Shown: positions 1 to 6,792 of the stretch, piece after piece
Layout of the letters: every line of letters begins with the position of its first letter
Position numbering within the stretch: position 1 is the first letter of the stretch
From: Bacteroidota bacterium
GTDB taxonomy: Bacteria; Bacteroidota; Bacteroidia; AKYH767-A; CANKSK01
Length of the DNA: 10,490 bases
Assembly: GCA_947485425.1 (NCBI GenBank)
Contig: CANKSK010000019.1
Coordinates: 1 to 10,490 of the forward strand
Reading direction: 5' to 3'
Program-made: the position numbers and the translations under genes
The notes under the pieces: generated by a model
The model's input: the letters and a program-made list of their open reading frames with translations, nothing else
Told to the model about the DNA's origin: nothing
Database searches by the model: none

Positions 1-192
1 ATTTTCAACTTATCCACTCCCTTCAAAAAACATCTTTTTTTGCTTTTTTCAGTCAAAAAACGACCCTTTTAAATCACTTATAAGCGATTATTTAAGAAAA
101 GTAATGTCAGTATTTAAGTCAAGCCTTAAATTCATCTAATGCATTCTAATAAAGAAATTAGGCAATCTACTGCAATTTATCCGTAACAAAAA
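1..192. other. AT-rich intergenic region downstream of mnmG
   Basis: No convincing gene is present between the window edge and the mnmG stop codon. The stretch is very AT-rich, with several A and T runs. It holds an 18-bp near-palindrome at 72-89, a TTTAAG/CTTAAA inverted repeat at 112-131, and a sequence at 10-18 (TTATCCACT) that differs from the DnaA box TTATCCACA at one position. These are visible in the sequence, but their function is unknown. One near-match DnaA box does not establish an origin. Confidence 0.5.
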
Positions 193-209
193 TTATTTCC
201 CGAGGGAAA
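183..209 (-). terminator. probable intrinsic terminator of mnmG
   Basis: On the minus strand the last codons of mnmG read TTTCCCTCGGGAAA (plus positions 196-209). This forms a short GC-centred hairpin of five to six base pairs with a CTCG or TC loop. It is followed at once by TAATTTTTGTT, which gives a U-rich tract in the RNA. The stop codon TAA lies between stem and tract, so the terminator overlaps the gene end. The stem is short and the U tract has a leading A-A, so strength is uncertain. Confidence 0.5.
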
Positions 210-2064
210 CCATTAAAACTGAAACATCCGAAGGAGAAACGCCACTAATTCGTGAGGCTTGTCCTAAAGTTTCAGGTTTGATTTTACTTAATTTTTCTCT
301 GGCTTCGGAAGAGAGGGAAAGGAGTTTCGCATAATTGAAATCCGGGTAAAGAATAACATTTTCTAATTTATTCAATTTTTCAGCGAGTTCATATTCCTTT
401 TGAATATATCCTTCATACTTCATGACGATTTCTGATTCTTCGATAACTTCATTTTTCAGAAGGGGATCGATGTTATTCAGGATATTTTGGAGTCCTTCAG
501 AAAACATGAAATCAGAGAAATTCAATTGAGGTCGGCCTATCAGGTTGAATAATTTGGTTTTTTGTTTGATAACATCGGTACCGGCAGCTTCAAGAATTCC
601 ATTCATTTCCTCTTGAGTGACGCTATTTTCTTTAAAAAAAGAAATGATCGAATTGATATTTTCTTGTTTAGCAACCACTCGGTCCATACGATCTTGTTTG
701 GCCAGACCCAATTGAAAAGACAGGGGAGTAAGGCGTGCATCGGCATTATCTTGTCGCAATAGGGTTCTAAATTCAGCACGGGAGGTAAACATGCGATAAG
801 GTTCTTCGGTTCCTTTGGTAATCAGATCATCGATTAGTACGCCGATATAGGCTTCAGACCTTTTCAATACGAAGGGGGCTTGATCGGTAATTTTCAAATG
901 TGCATTCATTCCGGCCATTAAGCCTTGGCAAGCGGCCTCTTCATATCCGGTGGTTCCATTGATTTGACCGGCAAAGTATAAATTTTTCAGTCTTTTGGTT
1001 TCTAGGGTATGGCTCAGTTGCATAGGTGGGAAGTAGTCATATTCAATGGCATATCCTGGTCTAAACATCTTCACCTTTTCAAATCCTTCTATGGATTTGA
1101 GTGCTTCATATTGAATGCTTTCAGACAAGGAGGTAGAAAAACCATTCACATATACTTCAACAGTATGCCACCCTTCAGGTTCCACAAAAATCTGATGGCG
1201 GTCTTTATCGGAAAATCTTTTGATTTTATCTTCTATAGAGGGACAATAGCGAGGACCGATCCCTTGAATGCGTCCGTTAAACATTGGGGATTGATCAAAG
1301 CCTTTTTCAAGGATGTCGTGGACCTTTTGGTTGGTATAGGTAAGGTAGCAACTTCTTTGTTGGGTTAAAGGTTTGGTATCGGTAAAGGAGAATTTAGAAG
1401 GGATATCATCCCCTTTTTGTTCTTCCATTTTGGAATAGTCGAGGGAGCGACCATCAATTCTGGGAGGTGTTCCGGTTTTCATTCGGCCACTTTCAAAGCC
1501 CAGCTGCACCAATTGTTCGGTGATTCCTGTGGCTTGTTTTTCTCCTGCGCGACCGCCACCGAATTGTTTTTCTCCAATATGAATCAAACCATTAAGGAAA
1601 GTACCATTGGTAAGGATAACTGCTTTTGAATGAATCTCAACCCCCATGGATGTTTTCACCCCACAGACTTGATCACCCTTCAAGAGAATACTTTCTACCA
1701 TATCCTGCCAAAAATCCACATTGGGGGTTTGTTCCAACATCAGGCGCCATTCTTCTGCAAAGCGCATGCGATCACTTTGAGCCCTTGGGCTCCACATGGC
1801 AGGACCCTTGGATCGATTCAGCATCCGAAACTGAATCATGGTTTTATCGGTCACGATACCACTGTATCCACCGAGGGCATCAATTTCTCTTACAATTTGC
1901 CCCTTGGCGATTCCCCCCATAGCAGGATTGCAACTCATTTGTGCAATGTTCTGCATGTTCATGGTTATCAATAAAACCGAAGATCCCATATTGGCTGCTG
2001 CTGCTGCTGCTTCACAACCTGCATGCCCAGCACCCACCACAATTACATCATATGCTTTTAACAT
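193..2064 (-). CDS. mnmG: tRNA uridine-5-carboxymethylaminomethyl modification enzyme MnmG (GidA)
   Basis: MnmG is the FAD-dependent partner of the GTPase MnmE. The complex installs the (carboxymethyl)aminomethyl group at C5 of the wobble uridine of certain tRNAs in the cytoplasm, using methylene-tetrahydrofolate. The 623-residue length is normal for the family. Visible marks are the dinucleotide-binding GAGHAG at residues 11-16, the CNPAMGG segment with conserved Cys45, GTFLNG, the PRYCPSIEDK motif with Cys274, and a C-terminal MnmE-binding region ending in SRISGVSPSDVSVLMVSLGK. The ATG start places the nucleotide-binding fold at residue 6 onward, as expected. Residues 19-24 are six alanines encoded by a GCA run. 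The gene stands alone, 269 bp from the next gene upstream, and that gap carries two parS sites. MnmE is not in the window. Confidence 0.97.
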   Translation of the reverse strand: MLKAYDVIVVGAGHAGCEAAAAAANMGSSVLLITMNMQNIAQMSCNPAMGGIAKGQIVREIDALGGYSGIVTDKTMIQFRMLNRSKGPAMWSPRAQSDRMRFAEEWRLMLEQTPNVDFWQDMVESILLKGDQVCGVKTSMGVEIHSKAVILTNGTFLNGLIHIGEKQFGGGRAGEKQATGITEQLVQLGFESGRMKTGTPPRIDGRSLDYSKMEEQKGDDIPSKFSFTDTKPLTQQRSCYLTYTNQKVHDILEKGFDQSPMFNGRIQGIGPRYCPSIEDKIKRFSDKDRHQIFVEPEGWHTVEVYVNGFSTSLSESIQYEALKSIEGFEKVKMFRPGYAIEYDYFPPMQLSHTLETKRLKNLYFAGQINGTTGYEEAACQGLMAGMNAHLKITDQAPFVLKRSEAYIGVLIDDLITKGTEEPYRMFTSRAEFRTLLRQDNADARLTPLSFQLGLAKQDRMDRVVAKQENINSIISFFKENSVTQEEMNGILEAAGTDVIKQKTKLFNLIGRPQLNFSDFMFSEGLQNILNNIDPLLKNEVIEESEIVMKYEGYIQKEYELAEKLNKLENVILYPDFNYAKLLSLSSEAREKLSKIKPETLGQASRISGVSPSDVSVLMVSLGK

Positions 2065-2167
2065 CTTGTATTCTCTTTATTTCTTTTCATATATACTTCA
2101 TCCAAACACCCTTTTGATGAATGGTTTTACCTCACCATGCCTTCTGAAACTTCACATTAAACCCAGA

Positions 2168-2183
2168 TGTTTCACGTGGAACA
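2168..2183. other. parS site 1 (ParB-binding centromere)
   Basis: The sequence is TGTTTCACGTGGAACA. Read on the other strand it is TGTTCCACGTGAAACA, the well-known chromosomal parS consensus (TGTTNCACGTGAAACA) with no mismatch. ParB (Spo0J family) loads on such sites and, with ParA, directs origin segregation and SMC loading. The site lies 104 bp upstream of the mnmG start and is not inside any credible gene. The consensus is highly conserved across phyla, so the call rests on sequence identity; parA and parB are not in the window. Confidence 0.87.
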
Positions 2184-2236
2184 AATGGCATTCTTGTTGA
2201 ATTCTTACCATCAGTAAAATTGATTATGAAAAGAGA

Positions 2237-2252
2237 TGTTTCACGTGGAACA
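2237..2252. other. parS site 2 (ParB-binding centromere)
   Basis: This is a second exact copy of TGTTTCACGTGGAACA, in the same orientation as the first and 69 bp from it start to start. The three bases before each core (AGA) are also shared, but the remaining flanks differ, so this is not a recent duplication of a longer segment. Two identical 16-mers matching the parS consensus within 85 bp of non-coding DNA cannot plausibly be chance. Confidence 0.87.
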
Positions 2253-2299
2253 TTTTACAAGGTGCTTCCTCTTTTGATCGAATACACCTTATAGGGACA

Positions 2300-2307
2300 C
2301 AAATTTA
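2300..2307 (-). promoter_or_regulatory. candidate -7 element upstream of mnmG
   Basis: The minus strand reads TAAATTTG here, matching the Bacteroidota -7 consensus TAnnTTTG. A weak TTTTC stands where the -33 TTTG would be. If it is used, the mnmG transcript would have a leader of more than 200 nt containing both parS sites. The match is short and the -33 poor, so this is tentative. Confidence 0.3.
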
Positions 2308-2333
2308 CTACAAATATTGGCAGTACGAAAACC

Positions 2334-2645
2334 CTAATTTGAGGGCTTTCTTTGGAAGAACTGCATCAACAATTCAAGGTAGGTGGAAAACCTTGAACCG
2401 AAAACCGTTCTGTCTTTTAATTGTTGTAAGAGGAAGGTTATCAACCTACTCCAGATACCAGGGCTCGTCCGATTAAAAATCACTTGGGTAAGAAGGTTTC
2501 CAACAGACCAAACTGGACTGATGATGGAGCGAATATAATGCCAATCATTTACAATCAAAGCTTCCTGCGTATTCTTCAAATCTTTCAATCGATGAATTTC
2601 AGCGCGCAATTGTTCTCTATTTTGAATGGTATTCATCTTATGCAT
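2334..2645 (-). CDS. unrecognised 103-residue protein
   Basis: I do not recognise this family. The first 30 residues are charged and probably helical (QNREQLRAEIHRLKDLKNTQ, coiled-coil-like). The remainder is rich in aromatic and aliphatic residues (WHYIRSIISPVWSVGNLLTQ, then SRLITFLLQQL and YLELLMQFFQ) and looks like amphipathic helices rather than clear membrane spans. The ATG at 2645 overlaps the end of the holin-like gene by 8 bp. A second in-frame ATG at 2636 directly follows that gene's stop and is an equally possible start. Tight overlap and shared direction with the holin-like and YtxH genes argue that it is real and acts with them, perhaps as a membrane-associated partner (inference). 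Confidence 0.72.
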   Translation of the reverse strand: MHKMNTIQNREQLRAEIHRLKDLKNTQEALIVNDWHYIRSIISPVWSVGNLLTQVIFNRTSPGIWSRLITFLLQQLKDRTVFGSRFSTYLELLMQFFQRKPSN

Positions 2646-2997
2646 CCTTGTCTTTAAGAAGGGTTCTAATGAAAAAATCGGTTAGTTTTTTCTTTAAAAA
2701 CCGATTTCTTGTGAAATATAATAACATAAATAGTAGCAGATAAAATAAAGAGACTAGTCCAAAACCTACATACAATTTACCAAAGTAATCGGATAAATAA
2801 AACCCAAGGCTTATACTGAGAAAGAAAAATAACAAGAGAAGGATCGTAGCAAAAAGAAAAGATGCTACGAAACGACTTAAAATAACAGACACCTTTTCAA
2901 CACCTGAAAGATATACCAAGCGCACATTTGTATCTATATAATTCTGAAGATCGGCTAGTAAACGCATAAAAAAACCGGAATCTTTATTCTCTTCCAT
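2638..2997 (-). CDS. phage holin III-like / Phage_holin_3_6 family membrane protein
   Basis: This 119-residue membrane protein has an N-terminal amphipathic segment (residues about 5-40), two strongly hydrophobic helices at about 45-67 and 74-95, and a basic tail beginning NRFLKKKL. This layout matches the putative Actinobacteriophage holin III superfamily, a name given by similarity. Chromosomal members in Bacteroidota are not part of prophages, and their job is not established. Nothing phage-like surrounds it here. It starts 19 bp after the YtxH-type gene and its end overlaps the next gene by 8 bp, so the three are almost certainly co-transcribed. A role in envelope maintenance or stress is a guess from the company of YtxH. 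Confidence 0.82.
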   Translation of the reverse strand: MEENKDSGFFMRLLADLQNYIDTNVRLVYLSGVEKVSVILSRFVASFLFATILLLLFFFLSISLGFYLSDYFGKLYVGFGLVSLFYLLLFMLLYFTRNRFLKKKLTDFFIRTLLKDKDA

Positions 2998-3016
2998 ACC
3001 CTAAAAATGAAATGAT

Positions 3017-3214
3017 TTAGGTAGTGCTTTCGGCTGAATCACCATCCTTTTTTTCTGTATTCTTCTTGATAAAGTCTTCCAAATCATCGGCTAAAGTTTT
3101 GATTTTGCTTCTGGTTTCAGAACCTTTATTTGGTGCCAAAAGCATACCCAAAGCAACACCTACACCCAAACCAGCCAAAACCGACCATAGAATTGTTTTT
3201 CCTTTAGAGCTCAT
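3017..3214 (-). CDS. YtxH domain-containing small membrane protein
   Basis: This 65-residue protein has one N-terminal membrane helix rich in Gly, Ala and Val (residues about 8-27). The conserved LLAPNKGSETRSKI segment that defines YtxH-domain proteins follows at once, and then a charged, probably helical tail. B. subtilis YtxH belongs to the general stress regulon. The biochemical function of the family is unknown. The protein is short but complete for a Bacteroidota member. It is first of three closely spaced genes and starts 49 bp after the desaturase stop, so it may be read with the desaturase or from its own promoter. Confidence 0.87.
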   Translation of the reverse strand: MSSKGKTILWSVLAGLGVGVALGMLLAPNKGSETRSKIKTLADDLEDFIKKNTEKKDGDSAESTT

Positions 3215-3263
3215 TGCAACACATATTTAACTCAATATAAACAAATAATAAAGGAAAGTCAAG

Positions 3264-3995
3264 TTAAAATTTAGCAGGCTTGATAAAGCCCAACCAAGTG
3301 AACAATTTAAATACAGGATATACAGGATCTATTTCCCACCATTTTTTTGCAAAATTAGGACTCAGCGGAAACTTATGGTGGTTGTTTTGAAACAGTTCAC
3401 CCAACATCAGAAAATCAAATACCAAGGTATTTCTAGACTTATCTTGGTTATCGAAATTTTGGTAACCATATTTATGACCACACCAATTGACAATCGCACC
3501 ATGTACGGGACCCATTAAAAAATGAATGGGTAACAACAAATACAACCACCAATAGGGAGCAAAATAAACATAGAACAAAATATATAAAAAAGCCCATCCC
3601 AATCTGGAAGGAACAGAATCAGCGAACTTATCAAACTTATCCCAATCGGGTAAATTGTTTTCAAATTGTTTCTCAGGTTTTTGTGCTCTTGAATACAATC
3701 TATTGTATATCACCCTGGTTTTCACCATCATAGAGACCACATCCTTGAAAAAATGAGGAGAATGTGGATCTTTCTCCGTATCACTATACGCATGGTGCAT
3801 ACGATGCAAAATGGCATAGGCCCTAGGACTTAGATAAGAAGATCCACTGCAGAAATAATTCAAGATGTACATTACCTTTTCACCGGTGGGACTCAAACTA
3901 TACATCTTATGGGCACCATAGCGATGCAGGAAAAAGGTTTGAAAAAATAAAGATAGGTACCAATGCAGGATAAAGAAGATTATAATAGTAGTCAT
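3264..3995 (-). CDS. acyl-CoA / fatty acid desaturase (membrane di-iron)
   Basis: This is a delta-9-type membrane desaturase that would introduce a double bond into acyl chains, tuning membrane fluidity with oxygen as oxidant. Histidine boxes are visible: HRYGAH at residues 24-29, HRMHH at 64-68, and QNNHH at 203-207. The NWCGH segment at 170-174 supplies the Asn and His seen near the metal site in stearoyl-CoA desaturases. The usual third box begins with His (HNNHH), but here it is Gln203. Hydrophobic segments lie at about 2-22 and 130-160. The 243 residues are compact, without a fused cytochrome b5 or reductase, so electrons must come from separate proteins. A good -33/-7 promoter pair lies 64 bp upstream of the ATG. 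Exact regiospecificity cannot be read from sequence. Confidence 0.93.
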   Translation of the reverse strand: MTTIIIFFILHWYLSLFFQTFFLHRYGAHKMYSLSPTGEKVMYILNYFCSGSSYLSPRAYAILHRMHHAYSDTEKDPHSPHFFKDVVSMMVKTRVIYNRLYSRAQKPEKQFENNLPDWDKFDKFADSVPSRLGWAFLYILFYVYFAPYWWLYLLLPIHFLMGPVHGAIVNWCGHKYGYQNFDNQDKSRNTLVFDFLMLGELFQNNHHKFPLSPNFAKKWWEIDPVYPVFKLFTWLGFIKPAKF

Positions 3996-4058
3996 CGTAT
4001 TGATTTACAATTAAATATGATAAATAGAGTGTTTAATATACAAAATAAAATTTGGGAG

Positions 4059-4092
4059 CAAAGATATGGATAAAATATTTGATCCACACAAA
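4059..4092 (-). promoter_or_regulatory. candidate promoter of the desaturase gene
   Basis: On the minus strand, TTTG (plus 4089-4092) is followed after 22 bp by TATCTTTG (plus 4059-4066). This fits the Bacteroidota -33 TTTG / -7 TAnnTTTG promoter with accepted spacing. The predicted transcript start is near 4052, giving a leader of about 57 nt before the ATG at 3995. A GGGT-AAATA-ACCC inverted repeat at 4094-4106 abuts the -33 element and could be an operator (inference). Confidence 0.5.
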
Positions 4093-4234
4093 AGGGTAAA
4101 TAACCCAAAAATAGAGGTCATTCATTCGGAAATAAGGCTACAAAAAAGTAATGTATCAAACCCCAAAAAACCTATAACATACAGAATCCTATGTAATTCG
4201 TAAAAAAATGTATGCGTATGACAGGTGTTTATTG

Positions 4235-4242
4235 TACATTTG
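4235..4242 (+). promoter_or_regulatory. candidate -7 element for the dxr-rseP operon
   Basis: TACATTTG matches the TAnnTTTG consensus and lies 34 bp before the TTG start of dxr. No clear TTG stands at the -33 position, so only half of the promoter is supported. It is the only such match close upstream of dxr. Confidence 0.4.
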
Positions 4243-4276
4243 TCATCTTTCAGAAAAATAGCACTGAAATACACCT

Positions 4277-5446
4277 TTGAAACGACACATCGCCATTTTA
4301 GGATCAACAGGTTCCATAGGAACACAGGCCTTGGAGGTAGTCCGAGAACTTCCCGATTTATTTGAAATCGAAGTTTTAACGGCCAACAAAAATGCAGACC
4401 TTCTGATCAAACAAGCATTGGAATTCAAGCCCAATAGTATTGTGATTACAGATGAATCCTTATTTGAAACCGTTTCAGAAGCCTTGCGAAATGAACCGAT
4501 TAAGGTATTTACCGGAAGTGAGGCCATTTGTCAGGTAGTGGAAATGGAAAGCATTGATATTGTTCTGACCGCTTTGGTAGGATTTTCAGGTTTAAAGCCC
4601 ACGCTTTCTGCTATACAAGCTGGTAAAAATATCGCTTTGGCAAATAAAGAGACATTGGTTATTGCGGGCGATATCATCACCAAAGCAGCTAGTGAAAAAG
4701 GGGTAAATATTTACCCTGTAGATTCTGAACACTCGGCAATCTTTCAATGTTTAACCGGAGAATTTCATAACAAAATAGAAAAAATCTATTTGACCGCTTC
4801 TGGTGGACCATTCAGAGGAAAGACAAAAAAAGAATTGGAACACATCAGTGTCACCCAAGCCTTGAAACATCCAAACTGGACGATGGGTGCAAAGGTGACC
4901 ATTGATTCAGCAAGCTTGATGAATAAGGGACTAGAGGTCATAGAGGCCAAGTGGCTGTTTAACTTACTTCCGGAACAGATAGAGGTTGTTATCCATCCAC
5001 AATCCATCATCCATTCGATGGTGCAATTCCAAGATGGTTCCATTAAGGCACAATTGGGGATTCCGGATATGAAATTGCCTATTCAATATGCTTTTACCTA
5101 TCCACAACGCGCACAAAATAGTTTCAAAAGATTCAACGTTGAAGACTATAGCCTATTGAGTTTTGAAAAGCCGGATTTATCTACTTTTAAAAATTTAGCA
5201 TTGGCCTATCAGGCCTTGAAAAAAGGAGGCAATATGCCCTGCATCTTAAATGCTGCAAATGAAATTGCTGTAGAAAGATTTTTAAAAGGGGAAATAGGAT
5301 TTAATCAGATGCCTGATTTAATAGAACAATGTATGGAGGAGATTGCCTTCATTGAGCAGGCCAAGCTAGAGGATTATATACAAACAGATACCCATACGCG
5401 ATTATTGGCAGAGGAACTCATCATCAGAAATTACAAACAAAAATAA
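4277..5446 (+). CDS. dxr: 1-deoxy-D-xylulose-5-phosphate reductoisomerase
   Basis: Dxr converts 1-deoxy-D-xylulose 5-phosphate to 2-C-methyl-D-erythritol 4-phosphate with NADPH. This is the committed step of the MEP isoprenoid pathway and the target of fosmidomycin. The NADPH-binding GSTGSIG is at residues 9-15. The metal-binding acidic residues are D149 and E151 (PVDSEHS) and E220, and N216 and K217 of the MNKGLE motif are also present. The flexible-loop KHPNWTMG is intact. The 389-residue length is normal. The start is TTG at 4277. An in-frame stop at 4265-4267 rules out any start further upstream, and a later start would cut the nucleotide-binding strand. There is no Shine-Dalgarno sequence. 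rseP follows after 21 bp, a frequent Bacteroidota pairing. Confidence 0.97.
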   Translation: MKRHIAILGSTGSIGTQALEVVRELPDLFEIEVLTANKNADLLIKQALEFKPNSIVITDESLFETVSEALRNEPIKVFTGSEAICQVVEMESIDIVLTALVGFSGLKPTLSAIQAGKNIALANKETLVIAGDIITKAASEKGVNIYPVDSEHSAIFQCLTGEFHNKIEKIYLTASGGPFRGKTKKELEHISVTQALKHPNWTMGAKVTIDSASLMNKGLEVIEAKWLFNLLPEQIEVVIHPQSIIHSMVQFQDGSIKAQLGIPDMKLPIQYAFTYPQRAQNSFKRFNVEDYSLLSFEKPDLSTFKNLALAYQALKKGGNMPCILNAANEIAVERFLKGEIGFNQMPDLIEQCMEEIAFIEQAKLEDYIQTDTHTRLLAEELIIRNYKQK

Positions 5447-5467
5447 ACAAGAAGAAATTATATCATT

Positions 5468-6787
5468 ATGACCGGACTTATCATGGCAGCCCAATTGATT
5501 TTGGGATTATCAATTTTAGTAAGCTTACACGAATTGGGACATTTTTTGGCAGCCCGAGCCTTTGGTATTAAAGTAGAGAAGTTTTATCTCTTTTTTGATG
5601 CATGGGGGGTAAAACTATTTAGTTTCAAAAAAGGAGATACGGAATACGGTATTGGATGGCTACCATTGGGAGGGTATGTAAAGATAGCCGGAATGATTGA
5701 CGAGTCTATGGACAAAGAACAGATGGCACAAGAGCCACAGTCATGGGAATTTAGATCAAAACCAGCTTGGCAGAGACTGATTGTGATGGTTGGCGGGGTA
5801 ACGATGAATTTAATTTTGGGAGTAGCCATTTTCAGTTTTTCGTTAAAGTATTTTACAGAGAAGTATTTAACCATATCCGAAGTAAATAAAAATGGAGGCA
5901 TATATGCCTATGAACTGGGCAGAGAAGCCGGCTTGCAAACGGGGGATAAAATTCTTGCCATCGATGGAGAAACTTTTGAAAGATTTGATGAACTCTTGTC
6001 AACCAGAATTCTATTTGGCGCTACCTTACAGATAGAGCGCAACCAACAAGTTATAGACGTTATCATCCCGAAAAATTTCTATAAACAAATCACTAAAAAA
6101 GGTAGGGGACACTTTATAGGATCAGAGTTTCCAAACTTTAAGATAGATAGTGTTATCAGCGGACTATCGGCAGCAGAGGCAGGAATTAAAAAAGGAGATT
6201 TGATTGTGAAGGCAGGAACAGACACCATTATCCATTGGGGTGATTTGAGGGAAAAGATTGTGGAAAATGCCGGTAAAAAAATAAATTTAGGTATCCTACG
6301 TGATGGTGCTTATTTATTTGTAGAGACAGCCGTAGATACGAATGGTACCATTGGAATAGCCAGTGAAAACACTTTGGCATTGGCAGATTATACTTTTTTA
6401 AATTCCATACGATATGGCACTTCAGATGCCATGGAAGCATTGACTTCAAATGCAAAAGGATTTGCTAAATTGTTTACCGGTGAAGAGAAGGCCAGTGATA
6501 GCCTTCAAGGGCCTATTGGGATTGCTAAAATATATGGAGGCATTTGGGACTGGCGTAGATTTTGGGGAATAACCGGTTTGTTATCCATGGTGTTGGCATT
6601 TATGAACATACTACCCATTCCAGCTCTTGATGGAGGCCATGTTATCTTCTTGAGTATAGAAGCCATCACAAGAAAAAAATTCAGTGATAAATTTATGGAA
6701 AAGGTTCAAATTGGAGGTATGGTCATTTTACTTGCTATTACAGCATTTTCTATAGGAAATGATGTTTGGAAAAATTTCATAAAATAA
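5468..6787 (+). CDS. rseP: RseP-type site-2 intramembrane zinc metalloprotease
   Basis: This is an S2P-family (M50) protease that cuts membrane-spanning substrates such as anti-sigma factors or leftover signal peptides within the inner membrane. The zinc site is HELGH at residues 21-25 in the first membrane helix, with the third ligand D388 in PALDGGH. The EYGIGWLPLGGYVKIAGM strand region follows the first helix, and the GGVTMN turn lies in the second (about 103-123). Two PDZ-like domains show GLQTGD (155-160) and GIKKGD (239-244). Further helices lie at about 365-386 and 413-432. The 439 residues match Bacteroidota RseP. It lies between dxr, 21 bp upstream, and a secreted unknown protein, 5 bp downstream. 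No anti-sigma factor gene is in the window, so its substrate is not indicated. Confidence 0.96.
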   Translation: MTGLIMAAQLILGLSILVSLHELGHFLAARAFGIKVEKFYLFFDAWGVKLFSFKKGDTEYGIGWLPLGGYVKIAGMIDESMDKEQMAQEPQSWEFRSKPAWQRLIVMVGGVTMNLILGVAIFSFSLKYFTEKYLTISEVNKNGGIYAYELGREAGLQTGDKILAIDGETFERFDELLSTRILFGATLQIERNQQVIDVIIPKNFYKQITKKGRGHFIGSEFPNFKIDSVISGLSAAEAGIKKGDLIVKAGTDTIIHWGDLREKIVENAGKKINLGILRDGAYLFVETAVDTNGTIGIASENTLALADYTFLNSIRYGTSDAMEALTSNAKGFAKLFTGEEKASDSLQGPIGIAKIYGGIWDWRRFWGITGLLSMVLAFMNILPIPALDGGHVIFLSIEAITRKKFSDKFMEKVQIGGMVILLAITAFSIGNDVWKNFIK

Positions 6788-6792
6788 AAATA

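Noticed and set aside
195..210. Resemblance of ATTTCCCGAGGGAAAC to the Noc-binding sequence of Firmicutes (ATTTCCCGGGAAAT)
   Set aside because: The half-sites are separated by two extra bases, Noc is a Firmicutes protein, and the sequence is better explained as coding plus a terminator hairpin.
1838..2200. 120-residue plus-strand frame covering the mnmG start and the first parS
   Set aside because: It is mostly antisense to mnmG, and its sequence reflects the mnmG codons and the parS site rather than a protein.
2638..2997. Prophage remnant suggested by the holin-like protein
   Set aside because: No integrase, endolysin or structural genes are nearby. This holin superfamily includes many non-phage bacterial proteins.
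4065..4073. TATGGATAA as a reverse-strand DnaA box
   Set aside because: It is a single isolated one-mismatch match that overlaps the desaturase -7 element, with no cluster of boxes around it.
4122..4325. 67-residue minus-strand frame across the dxr upstream region
   Set aside because: It overlaps the dxr start and its candidate promoter, has low-complexity composition, and resembles no family I know.
6766..6792. TTG start for the secreted protein inside rseP
   Set aside because: It would add nine residues before the basic start of the signal peptide. The ATG at 6793 gives a canonical signal peptide and a 5-bp gap.
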